Source of the DNA: Streptomyces longwoodensis | Lineage (GTDB): Bacteria > Actinomycetota > Actinomycetes > Streptomycetales > Streptomycetaceae | Length of the DNA stretch: 64,000 nucleotides | Reading direction: 5' to 3' | Assembly (NCBI RefSeq): GCF_001514125.1 | Contig: NZ_KQ948550.1 | Location: forward strand, 793,105-857,104 | Program-made: the position numbers and the translations under genes | The notes under the pieces: model-generated | What the model saw: only the letters and a program-made list of their open reading frames with translations | What the model was told of the DNA's origin: nothing | Databases searched by the model: none | Shown: piece by piece, positions 44,437 through 53,465 of the stretch | Numbering within the stretch: the stretch's first letter is position 1 | How the letters are laid out: every line of letters begins with the position of its first letter

Positions 44437-46488
44437 ATGCGCACTCCCTCTCTGCCCACCACCCCGACCACCCGCCCGTCCGCCGTCCGCAACCTGGGCA
44501 TCCTCGCCCACGTGGACGCAGGCAAGACCACCCTCACCGAGCGGATCCTGTACGCCACCGGCACCACGCACCGGCGCGGCGAGGTCCACGACGGCACCAC
44601 CGTCACCGACTTCGACCCGCAGGAGCGCGACCGCGGCATCACCATCTTCGCCGCCGCGGTGAGCTGCGACTGGGCCGGACACCGCATCAACCTGATCGAC
44701 ACCCCCGGGCACGTCGACTTCGCCGACGAGGTGGAGCGCGCGCTGCGGGTGCTCGACGGCGCCGTGGCGGTGTTCGACGCGGTCGCGGGCGTGGAGCCGC
44801 AGAGCGAGTCCGTGTGGCGGCAGGCCGACCGGCACGGCGTGCCCAGGATCGCGTTCGTCAACAAGATGGACCGGGCGGGCGCCGACCTCGACGCGGCCGT
44901 CGCCTCCCTGCGGGAACGGCTGCACCCGGCCCCGCTGGTCGTGCACCTGCCGATCGGGACGGAGGAGGGCTTCGTCGGCGTCGTGGACCTGGTGCGGATG
45001 CGCGCCCTGGTCCGCGCCGAGGGCGACGCCTCGGCGACCGAGGGACCCGTGCCGGACGCGCTGCGGGAGGAGGCGCTGCGCAGGCGCCGCCTGCTGGAGG
45101 AGGCCGTCGCCGAACGCCATCCGGCGGCGCTGGAGGAGTTCTGCGACCGGGAGGTGCTCTCCGCCGCGACGCTCACGGGCGCCCTGCGGGACCTCACCCG
45201 CAGCGGGGACGGCGTGGTCGTGCTGTGCGGCTCCGCCTACCGCGACCGCGGTGTGGAGCCCCTGCTGGACGCCGTGGTCGCCTACCTGCCGTCGCCCCTG
45301 GACGTACCGCCCGTGCGCGGCCGCAACGGCGGGGCCGAGGAACGGCGGGCGGCCGACCCCGGCGCCCCGTTCGCCGCGCTCGCCTTCAAGGTGAACGCGA
45401 CCCCGACGGGCCGCCTGACCTACCTGCGCGTGTACGCGGGCACGCTGGAGAAGGGAGACGTCGTGTGGGACCCGACCGCCCGCCGCACCGAGCGCGTCGG
45501 CCGTGTCCTGCGGGTCCAGGCCGACCGGCACGTCCCGCTGGAGCGGGCGGTGGCCGGGGACATCGTGGCCGTCGTCGGGATGCGGTCGGCGCGGGCGGGG
45601 ACCACCCTGTGCGCGCCGGACGCCCCGGTCGTGCTGGAACCGCCCGGCGTGGCCGAGCCGGTGGTGTCGGTGGCCGTGGAGGCGCGCCGCCGGGCCGACG
45701 CCGGCCGGCTGGCGCCCGCGCTCGCCCGGCTCACCGAGGAGGACCCCTCGCTGGTGGTGCGCACCGACGACGAGACCGGGCAGACGGTCCTGTCGGGCCT
45801 GGGCGAGCTGCACCTGGAGGTGGCGGTGGAGAAGGTGCGCCGCACCCTCGGCCTGGAGGTCGCCGTCGGGCGGCCGCGGGTCACCTACCGGGAGACGGTC
45901 GGGCGCGGGGTGACCGGGACGGTGTACCGGCACGTCAAACAGGACGGCGGGGCCGGTCAGTTCGCGCACGTGGTGCTCGACGTGGAGCCGTGGGAGGAGG
46001 AGTTCGCCTTCCGCTCCGCCGTGGTCGGCGGGCGGGTGCCGCAGGAGTACGTCCGCGCCGTGGAGGCCGGCTGCCGGGACGCCCTCGCCGAGGGGCCCCT
46101 CGGCGGCCACCGGGTCACCGGGCTGCGGGTCACCCTCACCGACGGGGCGACCCATGTGAAGGACTCCTCGGACACCGCGTTCCGCACGGCGGGCCGCCTC
46201 GGGCTCCGACAGGCCCTGCGCTCCTGCGCGATGGTCCTGCTGGAGCCGGTCGCCGAGGTCACGGTCACCGTGCCCGAGGACGCCGTCGGCGCGGTCCTCG
46301 GCGACCTGGCGGCCCGGCGCGGCCGGGTCACCGGCTCGGTGGTGCGGGCCGGCGCCGCGGTGGTCACCGCGACCGTGCCGCTGGCCGAACTGTTCGGCTA
46401 CGCCGCCCGGTTGCGCGGCCGCACCCAGGGCCGGGGCACGTTCACGGCCCGGCCCACCGGGTACGCCCCGGCCCCCGCGGACCGCTAG
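44437..46488 (+). CDS. Elongation factor G paralogue (EF-G2/FusB type translational GTPase)
   Basis: The 683-residue protein has all EF-G domains: G domain with [19 protein letters not shown], switch [18 protein letters not shown] and [13 protein letters not shown]; domain [21 protein letters not shown]; domain [19 protein letters not shown]; domain [22 protein letters not shown] and a final EF-G_C domain. The switch I segment is [12 protein letters not shown] instead of RGITIKSAA, as in TetM-like and second EF-G copies. Housekeeping fusA lies with rpsL/rpsG/tuf, which are absent, so this is the accessory copy, possibly for ribosome protection, recycling or stress. Gene product names such as FusB in S. 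coelicolor refer to this type. Confidence 0.92.
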   Translation: MRTPSLPTTPTTRPSAVRNLGILAHVDAGKTTLTERILYATGTTHRRGEVHDGTTVTDFDPQERDRGITIFAAAVSCDWAGHRINLIDTPGHVDFADEVERALRVLDGAVAVFDAVAGVEPQSESVWRQADRHGVPRIAFVNKMDRAGADLDAAVASLRERLHPAPLVVHLPIGTEEGFVGVVDLVRMRALVRAEGDASATEGPVPDALREEALRRRRLLEEAVAERHPAALEEFCDREVLSAATLTGALRDLTRSGDGVVVLCGSAYRDRGVEPLLDAVVAYLPSPLDVPPVRGRNGGAEERRAADPGAPFAALAFKVNATPTGRLTYLRVYAGTLEKGDVVWDPTARRTERVGRVLRVQADRHVPLERAVAGDIVAVVGMRSARAGTTLCAPDAPVVLEPPGVAEPVVSVAVEARRRADAGRLAPALARLTEEDPSLVVRTDDETGQTVLSGLGELHLEVAVEKVRRTLGLEVAVGRPRVTYRETVGRGVTGTVYRHVKQDGGAGQFAHVVLDVEPWEEEFAFRSAVVGGRVPQEYVRAVEAGCRDALAEGPLGGHRVTGLRVTLTDGATHVKDSSDTAFRTAGRLGLRQALRSCAMVLLEPVAEVTVTVPEDAVGAVLGDLAARRGRVTGSVVRAGAAVVTATVPLAELFGYAARLRGRTQGRGTFTARPTGYAPAPADR

Positions 46489-46521
46489 ACACCGGCCACG
46501 GAGGCGGAGGCTGAGGCCGAC

Positions 46522-46557
46522 GTCGCGCCCCGCACGCGTTCGCGTGCGGGGCGCGAC
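46522..46557. terminator. Bidirectional terminator between EF-G paralogue and GH55
   Basis: A perfect stem of at least 15 bp (GTCGCGCCCCGCACG and complement) around a TTCG-containing loop lies between convergent stops at 46488 (+) and 46564 (-). Confidence 0.85.
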
Positions 46558-46563
46558 CCCGGT

Positions 46564-48375
46564 TCACGGGAACGACACCACCGTGGACGGCACGGTCGAG
46601 GTGCCCGAGGTGGGCGCCCCGGTGTCGTTGATGACGTGCGCGTACTGGCCCTGGCCGCCCAGGGAGATCACCAGCAGGTCGTGGAACTTCACGCCGGGCC
46701 GCTCGGGGGCGGCGAAGCCGTGGTGCTGCACGATCGTCGGGTCGACGTTGTAGAAGCAGTAGCTGCCCAGGCCCCACGCCTCGTGGGTGCGGACGTGGTC
46801 GCCCACCTTGTAGGCGGCGTAGCCGTTGACCGCGCCGTTCTGGATGGCGGCCTGGTTCGGGGCGTCGTAGGCCTTCTCGTTCTGGAAGAAGATCGTGCGG
46901 CCGCGCTCGCCGTACCACTGGACGTCGTACTTGTTGAAGTGCTCCACGAACAGGCCCGTGCACAGCACGTCGTCGCCGTGGACGACCACGCCGTAGTCGG
47001 CGCGGTTGGTCTCCCAGCCGACGCCCTCGCCGTGGTCGGCCCGCCAGACCCAGGTGTGGTCGACGATGGTGTGCCGGCTGTTGACCACCATGCTGGTGGT
47101 GGCCCGGCCGGGGCCCGCGCCGCCGATCCGCACGAACACGTCCTGCACGGTGGTCGGGTTGGCGGAGTGGTCCCGGTGGGCGCCCTTCGGCCCGACCTCC
47201 AGCAGCGTGTCCGAGGTGACCGGCCCGGCGTCGATCAGGAAGCCGGCCAGCCGGACGCCGTCGACGTCGGCCACCTTCAGCGCCGTGGCGCCGTGGTCCG
47301 GGAGCAGGGTGGCGTACCCGAGGCCCAGCACCACGGTGTCGGGCCGGTTCACCCGGATCGGCCGGTCCAGGCGGTAGATGCCCGGCGTCAGCAGCAGGTG
47401 CAGCCCCTGGGCGAGCGCCCGGTTCAGCGTGGCCGCGTCGTCGCCGGGGCGGGCCACGTAGAAGCGGGACAGCGGCAGGGACGTGCCGCGGGGGGTGCCG
47501 TTGCCCCAGGAGACCCCGCGCGCGTTCCGGCGCAGGGCGGGCAGGAACACCCGGTACCCGTCGCGGCCGACGTACAGGAACGGCTTCTCGCGGGAGACGG
47601 GCGTGGTCTCGAGCGTGGTGTACGGCGGGTTGGGGAAGCCCTGCGCGGGCGCCCCCTCGACGCCCGAGAAGACCATGTTCCACACGCCGTTGAGCCAGCT
47701 GCCGATCGCGCTGTCCCGGGTGTACCACTGCTGCTGGGAGTACGGGCCGACCTGGCCCTCGATGCGGCTGTCCGCGATGTAGCCGCCGCTCGCCCAGCCG
47801 TAGCCGCTCGGCGCGAGGTTGAGGCCGCCGCGCACGTGCATGCGGCGGAACGGGGCCGCCTGGGCGACCGCCCACCGGTTGGTGCCGTCGGTCGGGACCA
47901 GGGCGAGGTTCTCCGCCGAGCGCCAGAAGTTCTGCGTGGCGTTGCCGCCGAACCACCCGGCGTCGACCGTGACGTCCCCGTTGATGGTCGTGTCGTCGGG
48001 GGAGAGGCCGAGGCCCGCGATCGAGGTGTAGAAGCCGAGGCGGGCGGTGAGGCCCTGGTAGGTGCCCGGCTTGAACAGCAGCGCGTAGCGGCCGGTGCCG
48101 AACTGCGCCGACTCCTGCTCGGCGAACACCGCGTCCAGGCGGTCCTGGATGCCGGGCGTCGAGGGATCGAAGACCAGGACGTTCGGCCCGAGGTCACCGC
48201 CGCCGCGCAGCGGGCGGGAGGCGCGGGCCGGGGCGGCGGCCACCGCCGGCGTGGACAGGGCGGCCAGGGCCGGCACGGACGCCGCGGCGGCGCCGAGCAC
48301 GGTCCTGCGGCCGAGGGCGCGCCGGCCGGTGGCGGGCCGGTCGGCGTCGGAGGACTGCGGGGGAACAGCGGGCAT
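46564..48375 (-). CDS. Secreted GH55 exo-beta-1,3-glucanase
   Basis: A 603-residue Tat substrate (RRALGRRTVLGAAAASVPAL, cleavage near AAAPARAS) matching Streptomyces GH55 enzymes throughout, from GGDLGPNVLVFDPSTPG, FGTGRYALLFKPGTY and WASGGYIADSRIEGQVG to NEKAYDAPNQAAIQNG (Glu at about residue 500, in the active-site region) and SLGGQGQYAHVINDTG. It has the two tandem beta-helices of this family. GH55 enzymes release glucose or short oligosaccharides from beta-1,3-glucan (laminarin, callose, fungal walls). It is divergent from the sugar ABC genes, sharing a 269-bp control region with a LacI-type palindrome. Confidence 0.93.
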   Translation of the reverse strand: MPAVPPQSSDADRPATGRRALGRRTVLGAAAASVPALAALSTPAVAAAPARASRPLRGGGDLGPNVLVFDPSTPGIQDRLDAVFAEQESAQFGTGRYALLFKPGTYQGLTARLGFYTSIAGLGLSPDDTTINGDVTVDAGWFGGNATQNFWRSAENLALVPTDGTNRWAVAQAAPFRRMHVRGGLNLAPSGYGWASGGYIADSRIEGQVGPYSQQQWYTRDSAIGSWLNGVWNMVFSGVEGAPAQGFPNPPYTTLETTPVSREKPFLYVGRDGYRVFLPALRRNARGVSWGNGTPRGTSLPLSRFYVARPGDDAATLNRALAQGLHLLLTPGIYRLDRPIRVNRPDTVVLGLGYATLLPDHGATALKVADVDGVRLAGFLIDAGPVTSDTLLEVGPKGAHRDHSANPTTVQDVFVRIGGAGPGRATTSMVVNSRHTIVDHTWVWRADHGEGVGWETNRADYGVVVHGDDVLCTGLFVEHFNKYDVQWYGERGRTIFFQNEKAYDAPNQAAIQNGAVNGYAAYKVGDHVRTHEAWGLGSYCFYNVDPTIVQHHGFAAPERPGVKFHDLLVISLGGQGQYAHVINDTGAPTSGTSTVPSTVVSFP

Positions 48376-48420
48376 GGGGCGGCTCTTCCTGGTCGGGAAC
48401 GAAGCAGGAACCCTCAGATA

Positions 48421-48443
48421 CCGAAGGTGCGGGGAACCTTCGG
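48421..48443. promoter_or_regulatory. Inverted repeat near the GH55 start
   Basis: CCGAAGGT (48421-48428) and ACCTTCGG (48436-48443), 7-bp centre, 45 bp upstream of the GH55 start codon: a 5'-leader hairpin or operator. Confidence 0.45.
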
Positions 48444-48465
48444 GAACAGAAGGGGACAGCGTCTT

Positions 48466-48477
48466 GAGAGCGCTCTC
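48466..48477. promoter_or_regulatory. LacI/CebR-type operator palindrome
   Basis: GAGAGCGCTCTC is a perfect 12-bp palindrome with the central CG step typical of LacI-family operators; the Streptomyces CebR box is TGGGAGCGCTCCCA, sharing GAGCGCTC. It lies between the divergent GH55 and ABC transporter genes and could control both. Confidence 0.7.
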
Positions 48478-48644
48478 TCGGCCGCCGATGCTTCACTGCG
48501 TGAACGAACACGTCAAGATGTCGGACACGACTTCCTCTCATGTTCCCGTCGTGCTGCTCAAACCCTTGACGCTTCTGCTTCGGGGGGTTTAACTCACGTC
48601 CTAAATTAAGCCATGACGGGACCCGGGAAGGGACACCACCAGCC

Positions 48645-49961
48645 ATGCGCACCATCCGAGCCGCGGCCATAGGCGCCGTCACCCTGTCCCTCGCGCTCGC
48701 CGCCTCGGCCTGCGGGGGAGGATCGTCGAACGGGGGCGGATCCGACAGCAACCCCAAGACGCTGACCTACTGGGCCTCCAACCAGGGCGCCAGCATCGAG
48801 ATCGACAAGAAGGTCCTCCAGCCGGAGCTCGACAAGTTCCAGAAGCAGACCGGCATCAAGGTCAAGCTGGAGGTCGTCCCCTGGTCCGACCTGCTCAACC
48901 GGATCCTCACCGCCACCACCTCCGGCCAGGGCCCGGACGTGCTGAACATCGGCAACACCTGGTCCGCCTCGCTGCAGGCGACCGGCGCGCTGCTGCCCTG
49001 GGACGCCGCCAACTTCGCCAAGATCGGCGGCAAGGACCGCTTCGTGGACGCCGCGCTCGGCTCCACCGGGGCCCAGGGCAAGGACCCGGCCGCCGTCCCG
49101 CTGTACTCGATGGCCTACGCCCTCTACTACAACAAGCAGATCTTCGCCGACGCGGGCATCACCAAGCCCCCGGCCACCTGGTCCGAGCTGGTCGCCGACG
49201 GCAAGAAGATCCAGGCCAAGGGCAAGCAGGTGATCGGCGCCGAGGGCGCGAACGTGTCGGAGAACATCCACCACGTCTTCGTCTTCGCCAAGCAGCACGG
49301 CGCCGACTTCTTCACCCCCGAGGGCAAGCCCGACTTCACCTCCGACGCCGCCGTCGCGGGCGTCAAGCAGTACGTGGACCTGATGGCCAAGGACAAGGTC
49401 ATCCCGAAGGGCAACGCCGAGTACGCGCAGAACCAGTCGGTCAGCGACTTCGCCAAGGGCAAGACCGCGATGCTGCTGTGGCAGTCCGCCGCCGCCAACC
49501 TCAAGTCGCAGGGCCTGAGCGAGTCCGACTACGGCATCGCGCCCGTCCCCGTGCAGTCCGGCACCCCCGGCACCGGCACCCAGGTCAACTCCATGGTCGC
49601 CGGCATCAACCTCGCCGTGTTCAAGAACAGCGGCAACCTCGACGGCGCCACGAAGTTCGTGAAGTTCATGACCAGCGACGCCGAGCAGAAGATCCTGAAC
49701 ACCGCCTACAGCTCCATCCCGCCGGTCAAGGGCGCCCAGGCGGACGCCGCCTTCAACAACCAGGCCAACGCGGTGCTGAAGAACACCCTCGCGCAGAGCG
49801 CCGCGCCCCTTCCCCAGGTCGCCGACGAGTCGCAGTTCGAGACCGCGGTCGGCACGGCCGTCAAGGAGCTGTTCGCCGACGTCGCCGCCGGCCGCACGGT
49901 GACCACGGAGTCGGTCAAGGCGAAGCTCCAGAAGGCCCAGCAGCAGATGCCGACGAAGTGA
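48645..49961 (+). CDS. Sugar ABC transporter substrate-binding lipoprotein (CUT1 type)
   Basis: A 438-residue extracellular solute-binding protein family 1 member. The signal peptide ends in the lipobox AASAC (Cys at about residue 23), followed by a Gly/Ser linker and the mature fold: LTYWASNQG, GQGPDVLNIGNTWSASLQATG, YALYYNKQIFADAGI, KGKTAMLLWQSAA. It belongs to the CUT1 oligosaccharide importers. With two permeases and a GH1 gene downstream, and GH55/GH16 enzymes around, the ligand is probably a beta-1,3-gluco-oligosaccharide such as laminaribiose. The ATPase is not encoded here; streptomycetes commonly use the shared MsiK. Confidence 0.92.
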   Translation: MRTIRAAAIGAVTLSLALAASACGGGSSNGGGSDSNPKTLTYWASNQGASIEIDKKVLQPELDKFQKQTGIKVKLEVVPWSDLLNRILTATTSGQGPDVLNIGNTWSASLQATGALLPWDAANFAKIGGKDRFVDAALGSTGAQGKDPAAVPLYSMAYALYYNKQIFADAGITKPPATWSELVADGKKIQAKGKQVIGAEGANVSENIHHVFVFAKQHGADFFTPEGKPDFTSDAAVAGVKQYVDLMAKDKVIPKGNAEYAQNQSVSDFAKGKTAMLLWQSAAANLKSQGLSESDYGIAPVPVQSGTPGTGTQVNSMVAGINLAVFKNSGNLDGATKFVKFMTSDAEQKILNTAYSSIPPVKGAQADAAFNNQANAVLKNTLAQSAAPLPQVADESQFETAVGTAVKELFADVAAGRTVTTESVKAKLQKAQQQMPTK

Positions 49962-49966
49962 GCACG

Positions 49967-50962
49967 ATGACGACCACCACCCCGGAGGCGGTCGAGCATC
50001 CCGTGCGCAAGAACTCCCCCGGTGCGGCGAGCGGCCCCCGCCGCCGCACCGGGCGGATCCGCCGCCTCGGACTGCCCTACCTGCTCCTGCTGCCCGCCCT
50101 GATCCTCGAACTCCTCGTCCACCTGGTGCCGATGGTCATCGGCATCGTGATGAGCTTCAAGGAACTCACCCAGTTCTACATCCGTGACTGGGGCACCGCG
50201 CCCTGGTCCGGCTTCGACAACTACCGCATGTCGGTGGACTTCGACGCCCCCGTCGGGGAGGCGCTGCTCCACTCCTTCTTCGTCACCGTCGGCTTCACCC
50301 TGCTCTCGGTCGGCCTGTGCTGGCTGATCGGCACGGCCGCCGCGATCTTCATGCAGGACACCTTCCGCGGCCGCGGCCTGCTGCGCGCGCTGTTCCTGGT
50401 GCCCTACGCGCTGCCGGTCTACGCGGCCGTCATCACCTGGGTGTTCATGTTCCAGCACGACAACGGCCTGGTGAACCACGTCCTGCACGACCAGCTGCAC
50501 CTCACCGACAAGCCGTCCTTCTGGCTGATCGGCGACAACAGCTTCTGGGCGCTGCTGACCGTCTCGGTGTGGAAGGGCTGGCCGTTCGCCTTCCTCATCG
50601 TCATGGCCGGCCTGCAGAACATCCCCCGCGAGCTGTACGAGGCCGCGGCGCTGGACGGCGCCGGGGTGTGGCAGCAGATCCGCCGGATCACCCTGCCCTC
50701 GCTGCGCCCGGTCAACCAGGTGCTGGTGCTCGTGCTGTTCCTGTGGACGTTCAACGACTTCAACACGCCGTACGTGCTGTTCGGCAAGGCCGCCCCGGAG
50801 GCCGCGGACCTCATCTCGGTCCACATCTACCAGGCGTCCTTCGTCACCTGGAACTTCGGCACCGGCTCGGCGATGTCCGTGCTGCTCCTGCTGTTCCTGC
50901 TCCTCGTGACGGGCGTGTACCTCGCCGTCACCTCGCGCGGACGGAGGGCCGCCGATGTCTAG
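49967..50962 (+). CDS. Sugar ABC transporter permease 1 (MalF type)
   Basis: The 331-residue membrane protein has six or seven hydrophobic helices and the ABC EAA loop ELYEAAALDGAGVWQQIRRI, which docks the ATPase. It is the MalF-like half of a CUT1 importer. ATG 49967 follows five bases after the binding-protein stop, and the gene overlaps the second permease by 8 bp, so the operon order is binding protein, permease, permease, beta-glucosidase. Confidence 0.92.
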   Translation: MTTTTPEAVEHPVRKNSPGAASGPRRRTGRIRRLGLPYLLLLPALILELLVHLVPMVIGIVMSFKELTQFYIRDWGTAPWSGFDNYRMSVDFDAPVGEALLHSFFVTVGFTLLSVGLCWLIGTAAAIFMQDTFRGRGLLRALFLVPYALPVYAAVITWVFMFQHDNGLVNHVLHDQLHLTDKPSFWLIGDNSFWALLTVSVWKGWPFAFLIVMAGLQNIPRELYEAAALDGAGVWQQIRRITLPSLRPVNQVLVLVLFLWTFNDFNTPYVLFGKAAPEAADLISVHIYQASFVTWNFGTGSAMSVLLLLFLLLVTGVYLAVTSRGRRAADV

Positions 50963-51824
50963 CCCGCCCGTGGCCAAGTCCCCGATGGCCTCCCCGCGTT
51001 CGTTCCTCTGGTCGCGGCGGGTCTTCCTCACGCTGCTCACCGGCTTCGTCCTGGTGCCGGTGTACGTGATGGTCTCCAGCTCGCTCAAGCCGCTGGCCGA
51101 CGTGACCGGCCGGTTCCGCTGGCTGCCGAGCAGCCTGACCATCCGCCCGTACATCGACATCTGGTCGACGGTCCCGCTGGCGCGGTACTTCGTCAACTCG
51201 CTGATCGTGGCGGGCGCGGCGACCGTGTGCTCCGTCGTCATCGCCGTCTTCAGCGCCTACGCGGTGAGCCGCTACCAGTTCCGCGGCAAGCGGGTCTTCA
51301 CGGTCACCGTGCTGTCGACGCAGATGTTCCCGGGCATCCTCTTCCTCCTCCCGCTGTTCCTCCTCTACGTCAACATCGGCAACGCCACCGGCATCGCGCT
51401 GTTCGGCTCGCGCGGCGGACTGATCCTCACCTACCTGACCTTCTCGCTGCCGTTCTCCATCTGGATGCTGATCGGGTACTTCGACTCGGTGCCGCGCGAC
51501 CTGGACGAGGCGGCGCTGGTGGACGGCTGCGGCCCGCTCGGCGCGCTGTTCCGCATCGTCGTGCCGGCCGCGATCCCCGGCATCGTCGCCGTCGCCGTCT
51601 ACGCCTTCATGACCGCCTGGGGCGAAGTGCTCTTCGCCTCCGTCATGACCAACGACACCACCCGCACCCTCGCGGTCGGCCTCCAGGGCTACTCCACGCT
51701 CAACGACGTGTACTGGAACCAGATCATGGCCGCCTCGCTCGTGGTGAGCGTGCCCGTGGTGGCCGGCTTCCTACTGCTCCAGCGCTACCTCGTCGCCGGG
51801 CTGACGGCCGGAGCCGTGAAGTGA
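50955..51824 (+). CDS. Sugar ABC transporter permease 2 (MalG type)
   Basis: A 289-residue permease with six hydrophobic helices and the EAA loop [20 protein letters not shown] followed by [18 protein letters not shown]. MalG-like partner of the preceding permease. It starts within the last codons of the first permease gene and is followed after 29 bp by the GH1 gene, consistent with one transcript. Confidence 0.92.
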   Translation: MSSPPVAKSPMASPRSFLWSRRVFLTLLTGFVLVPVYVMVSSSLKPLADVTGRFRWLPSSLTIRPYIDIWSTVPLARYFVNSLIVAGAATVCSVVIAVFSAYAVSRYQFRGKRVFTVTVLSTQMFPGILFLLPLFLLYVNIGNATGIALFGSRGGLILTYLTFSLPFSIWMLIGYFDSVPRDLDEAALVDGCGPLGALFRIVVPAAIPGIVAVAVYAFMTAWGEVLFASVMTNDTTRTLAVGLQGYSTLNDVYWNQIMAASLVVSVPVVAGFLLLQRYLVAGLTAGAVK

Positions 51825-51853
51825 CCGACTCTCCTCGCTGTGAAGGGACTCCC

Positions 51854-53212
51854 GTGACCATCGACCTCGACGCACTCCCGCACGACTTCCTGTGGGGCAC
51901 GGCCACATCGGCCTACCAGATCGAGGGGGCCGTGGCCGAGGACGGCCGTGCGCCGTCGATCTGGGACACCTTCTCGCACACCCCGGGCAAGACCGCGGGC
52001 GGCGACCACGGCGACGTGGCCTGCGACCACTACCACCGCTGGCGCGAGGACATCGCGCTGATGCGCCGGCTGGGCGCCAACGCCTACCGGCTGTCGGTCG
52101 CCTGGCCGCGGGTGGTGCCCGGCGGCGACGGCCCGCCCAACCCCAAGGGCCTCGACTTCTACGACGAGTTGGTCGACGGGCTGCTCGCGGCGGGCATCAC
52201 CCCGTCCGTCACGCTCTACCACTGGGACCTCCCGCAGGTCCTCCAGGACCGCGGCGGCTGGCCCGAGCGGGACACCGCCGAGCACTTCGCCGCGTACGCC
52301 GCCGTCGTCGCCGACCGGCTGGGCGACCGCGTGCGCCACTGGGCCACGCTCAACGAGCCCCTGTGCTCCGCCTGGATCGGCCACCTGGAGGGCCTGATGG
52401 CCCCCGGCCTGACCGACCTCACGGCGGCCGTGCGCGCCTCGTACCACCTGCTGCTGGGCCACGGCCTCGCCGCGCAGGCGCTGCGCGCGGCGGTCCCGGA
52501 CGCCGAGGTCGGCATCGTCAACAACCTCTCCACCGTCCACGCCGCCTCCGACCGTCCCGAGGACGTCGCCGCCGCGCGCCGGATGGACGGCCACACCAAC
52601 CGCTGGTGGCTCGACCCGGTGCACGGCCGCGGCTTCCCGGCCGACATGCGCGAGCTGTACGGCGTGGACCTCCCCGAGCAGCCGGGCGACCTGGAGACGA
52701 TCGCCGCGCCGCTGGACTGGCTGGGCCTGAACTACTACTTCCCGCAGACGGTCGCCGACGACCCCGACGGCCCGGCCCCGTACGTCCGTTCCGTGCGCCG
52801 CTCCGGCGTCCCGCGCACCGGCATGGACTGGGAGGTGGACGCGAGCGGCATCGAGACGCTGCTGATGCGCCTGACCGACGACTACGGCGCCCGCCGCCTG
52901 TACGTCACCGAGAACGGGTCCGCGTACCCGGACGTCGTCCGCCCGGACGGCACCATCGACGACCCCGAGCGCCAGGAGTACCTGGTCGGCCACCTGGCCG
53001 CGTGCGCCTCGGCGGCCCGCCGGGGTGCCCCGCTGGCCGGCTACTTCGCCTGGTCGCTGCTGGACAACTTCGAGTGGGCGTACGGCTACGACAAGCGCTT
53101 CGGCCTGGTCCACGTCGACTACCGCACCCAGGCCCGCACGATCAAGGGCACGGGTCACCGGTACGCCGACATCATCCGCAGCCACCGGGACCGGGCGGCC
53201 AAGGCCGCCTGA
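51854..53212 (+). CDS. GH1 beta-glucosidase
   Basis: The 452-residue protein is a complete GH1 TIM barrel: [15 protein letters not shown] at the N-terminus, acid/base Glu168 in [10 protein letters not shown], nucleophile Glu353 in YVTENGSAY and the C-terminal [20 protein letters not shown]. It has no signal peptide, so it acts inside the cell on imported oligosaccharides, releasing glucose. GTG 51854 follows AAGGGA. As last gene of the importer operon it fits intracellular cleavage of laminaribiose or related beta-glucosides. Confidence 0.94.
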   Translation: MTIDLDALPHDFLWGTATSAYQIEGAVAEDGRAPSIWDTFSHTPGKTAGGDHGDVACDHYHRWREDIALMRRLGANAYRLSVAWPRVVPGGDGPPNPKGLDFYDELVDGLLAAGITPSVTLYHWDLPQVLQDRGGWPERDTAEHFAAYAAVVADRLGDRVRHWATLNEPLCSAWIGHLEGLMAPGLTDLTAAVRASYHLLLGHGLAAQALRAAVPDAEVGIVNNLSTVHAASDRPEDVAAARRMDGHTNRWWLDPVHGRGFPADMRELYGVDLPEQPGDLETIAAPLDWLGLNYYFPQTVADDPDGPAPYVRSVRRSGVPRTGMDWEVDASGIETLLMRLTDDYGARRLYVTENGSAYPDVVRPDGTIDDPERQEYLVGHLAACASAARRGAPLAGYFAWSLLDNFEWAYGYDKRFGLVHVDYRTQARTIKGTGHRYADIIRSHRDRAAKAA

Positions 53213-53219
53213 GCCCCGG

Positions 53220-53242
53220 CCGGGCGGTGGACGACCGCCCGG
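53220..53242 (+). terminator. Hairpin 1 after the GH1 gene
   Basis: CCGGGCGGT and ACCGCCCGG, 9-bp perfect arms with 5-nt loop, eight bases after the stop. Confidence 0.6.
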
Positions 53243-53281
53243 TCCCGGCCGGCCGGACGGCGACAGCCGTCCGAGCCCTGG

Positions 53282-53321
53282 TCGTGGTGGGCGCCGGTAC
53301 GGGAGCCGGCGCCCACCACGA
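53282..53321 (+). terminator. Hairpin 2 after the GH1 gene
   Basis: Sixteen perfect base pairs (53282-53297 with 53306-53321) and an 8-nt loop; the strongest stem in this gap and probably the operon terminator. Confidence 0.75.
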
Positions 53322-53465
53322 ATCCAGCGCGGGGCCCGTCCCCAGGGGCCCCGCACCCCTCCGTACGTCCCTCTTGTTGTGCCATGAGTGCCGCGTGTCC
53401 ATGCGTGTAAGTGTCATGTACACGTCAAGCACTTGCTGTCCCTCACCCCACTCGAGGAGAGCCGC

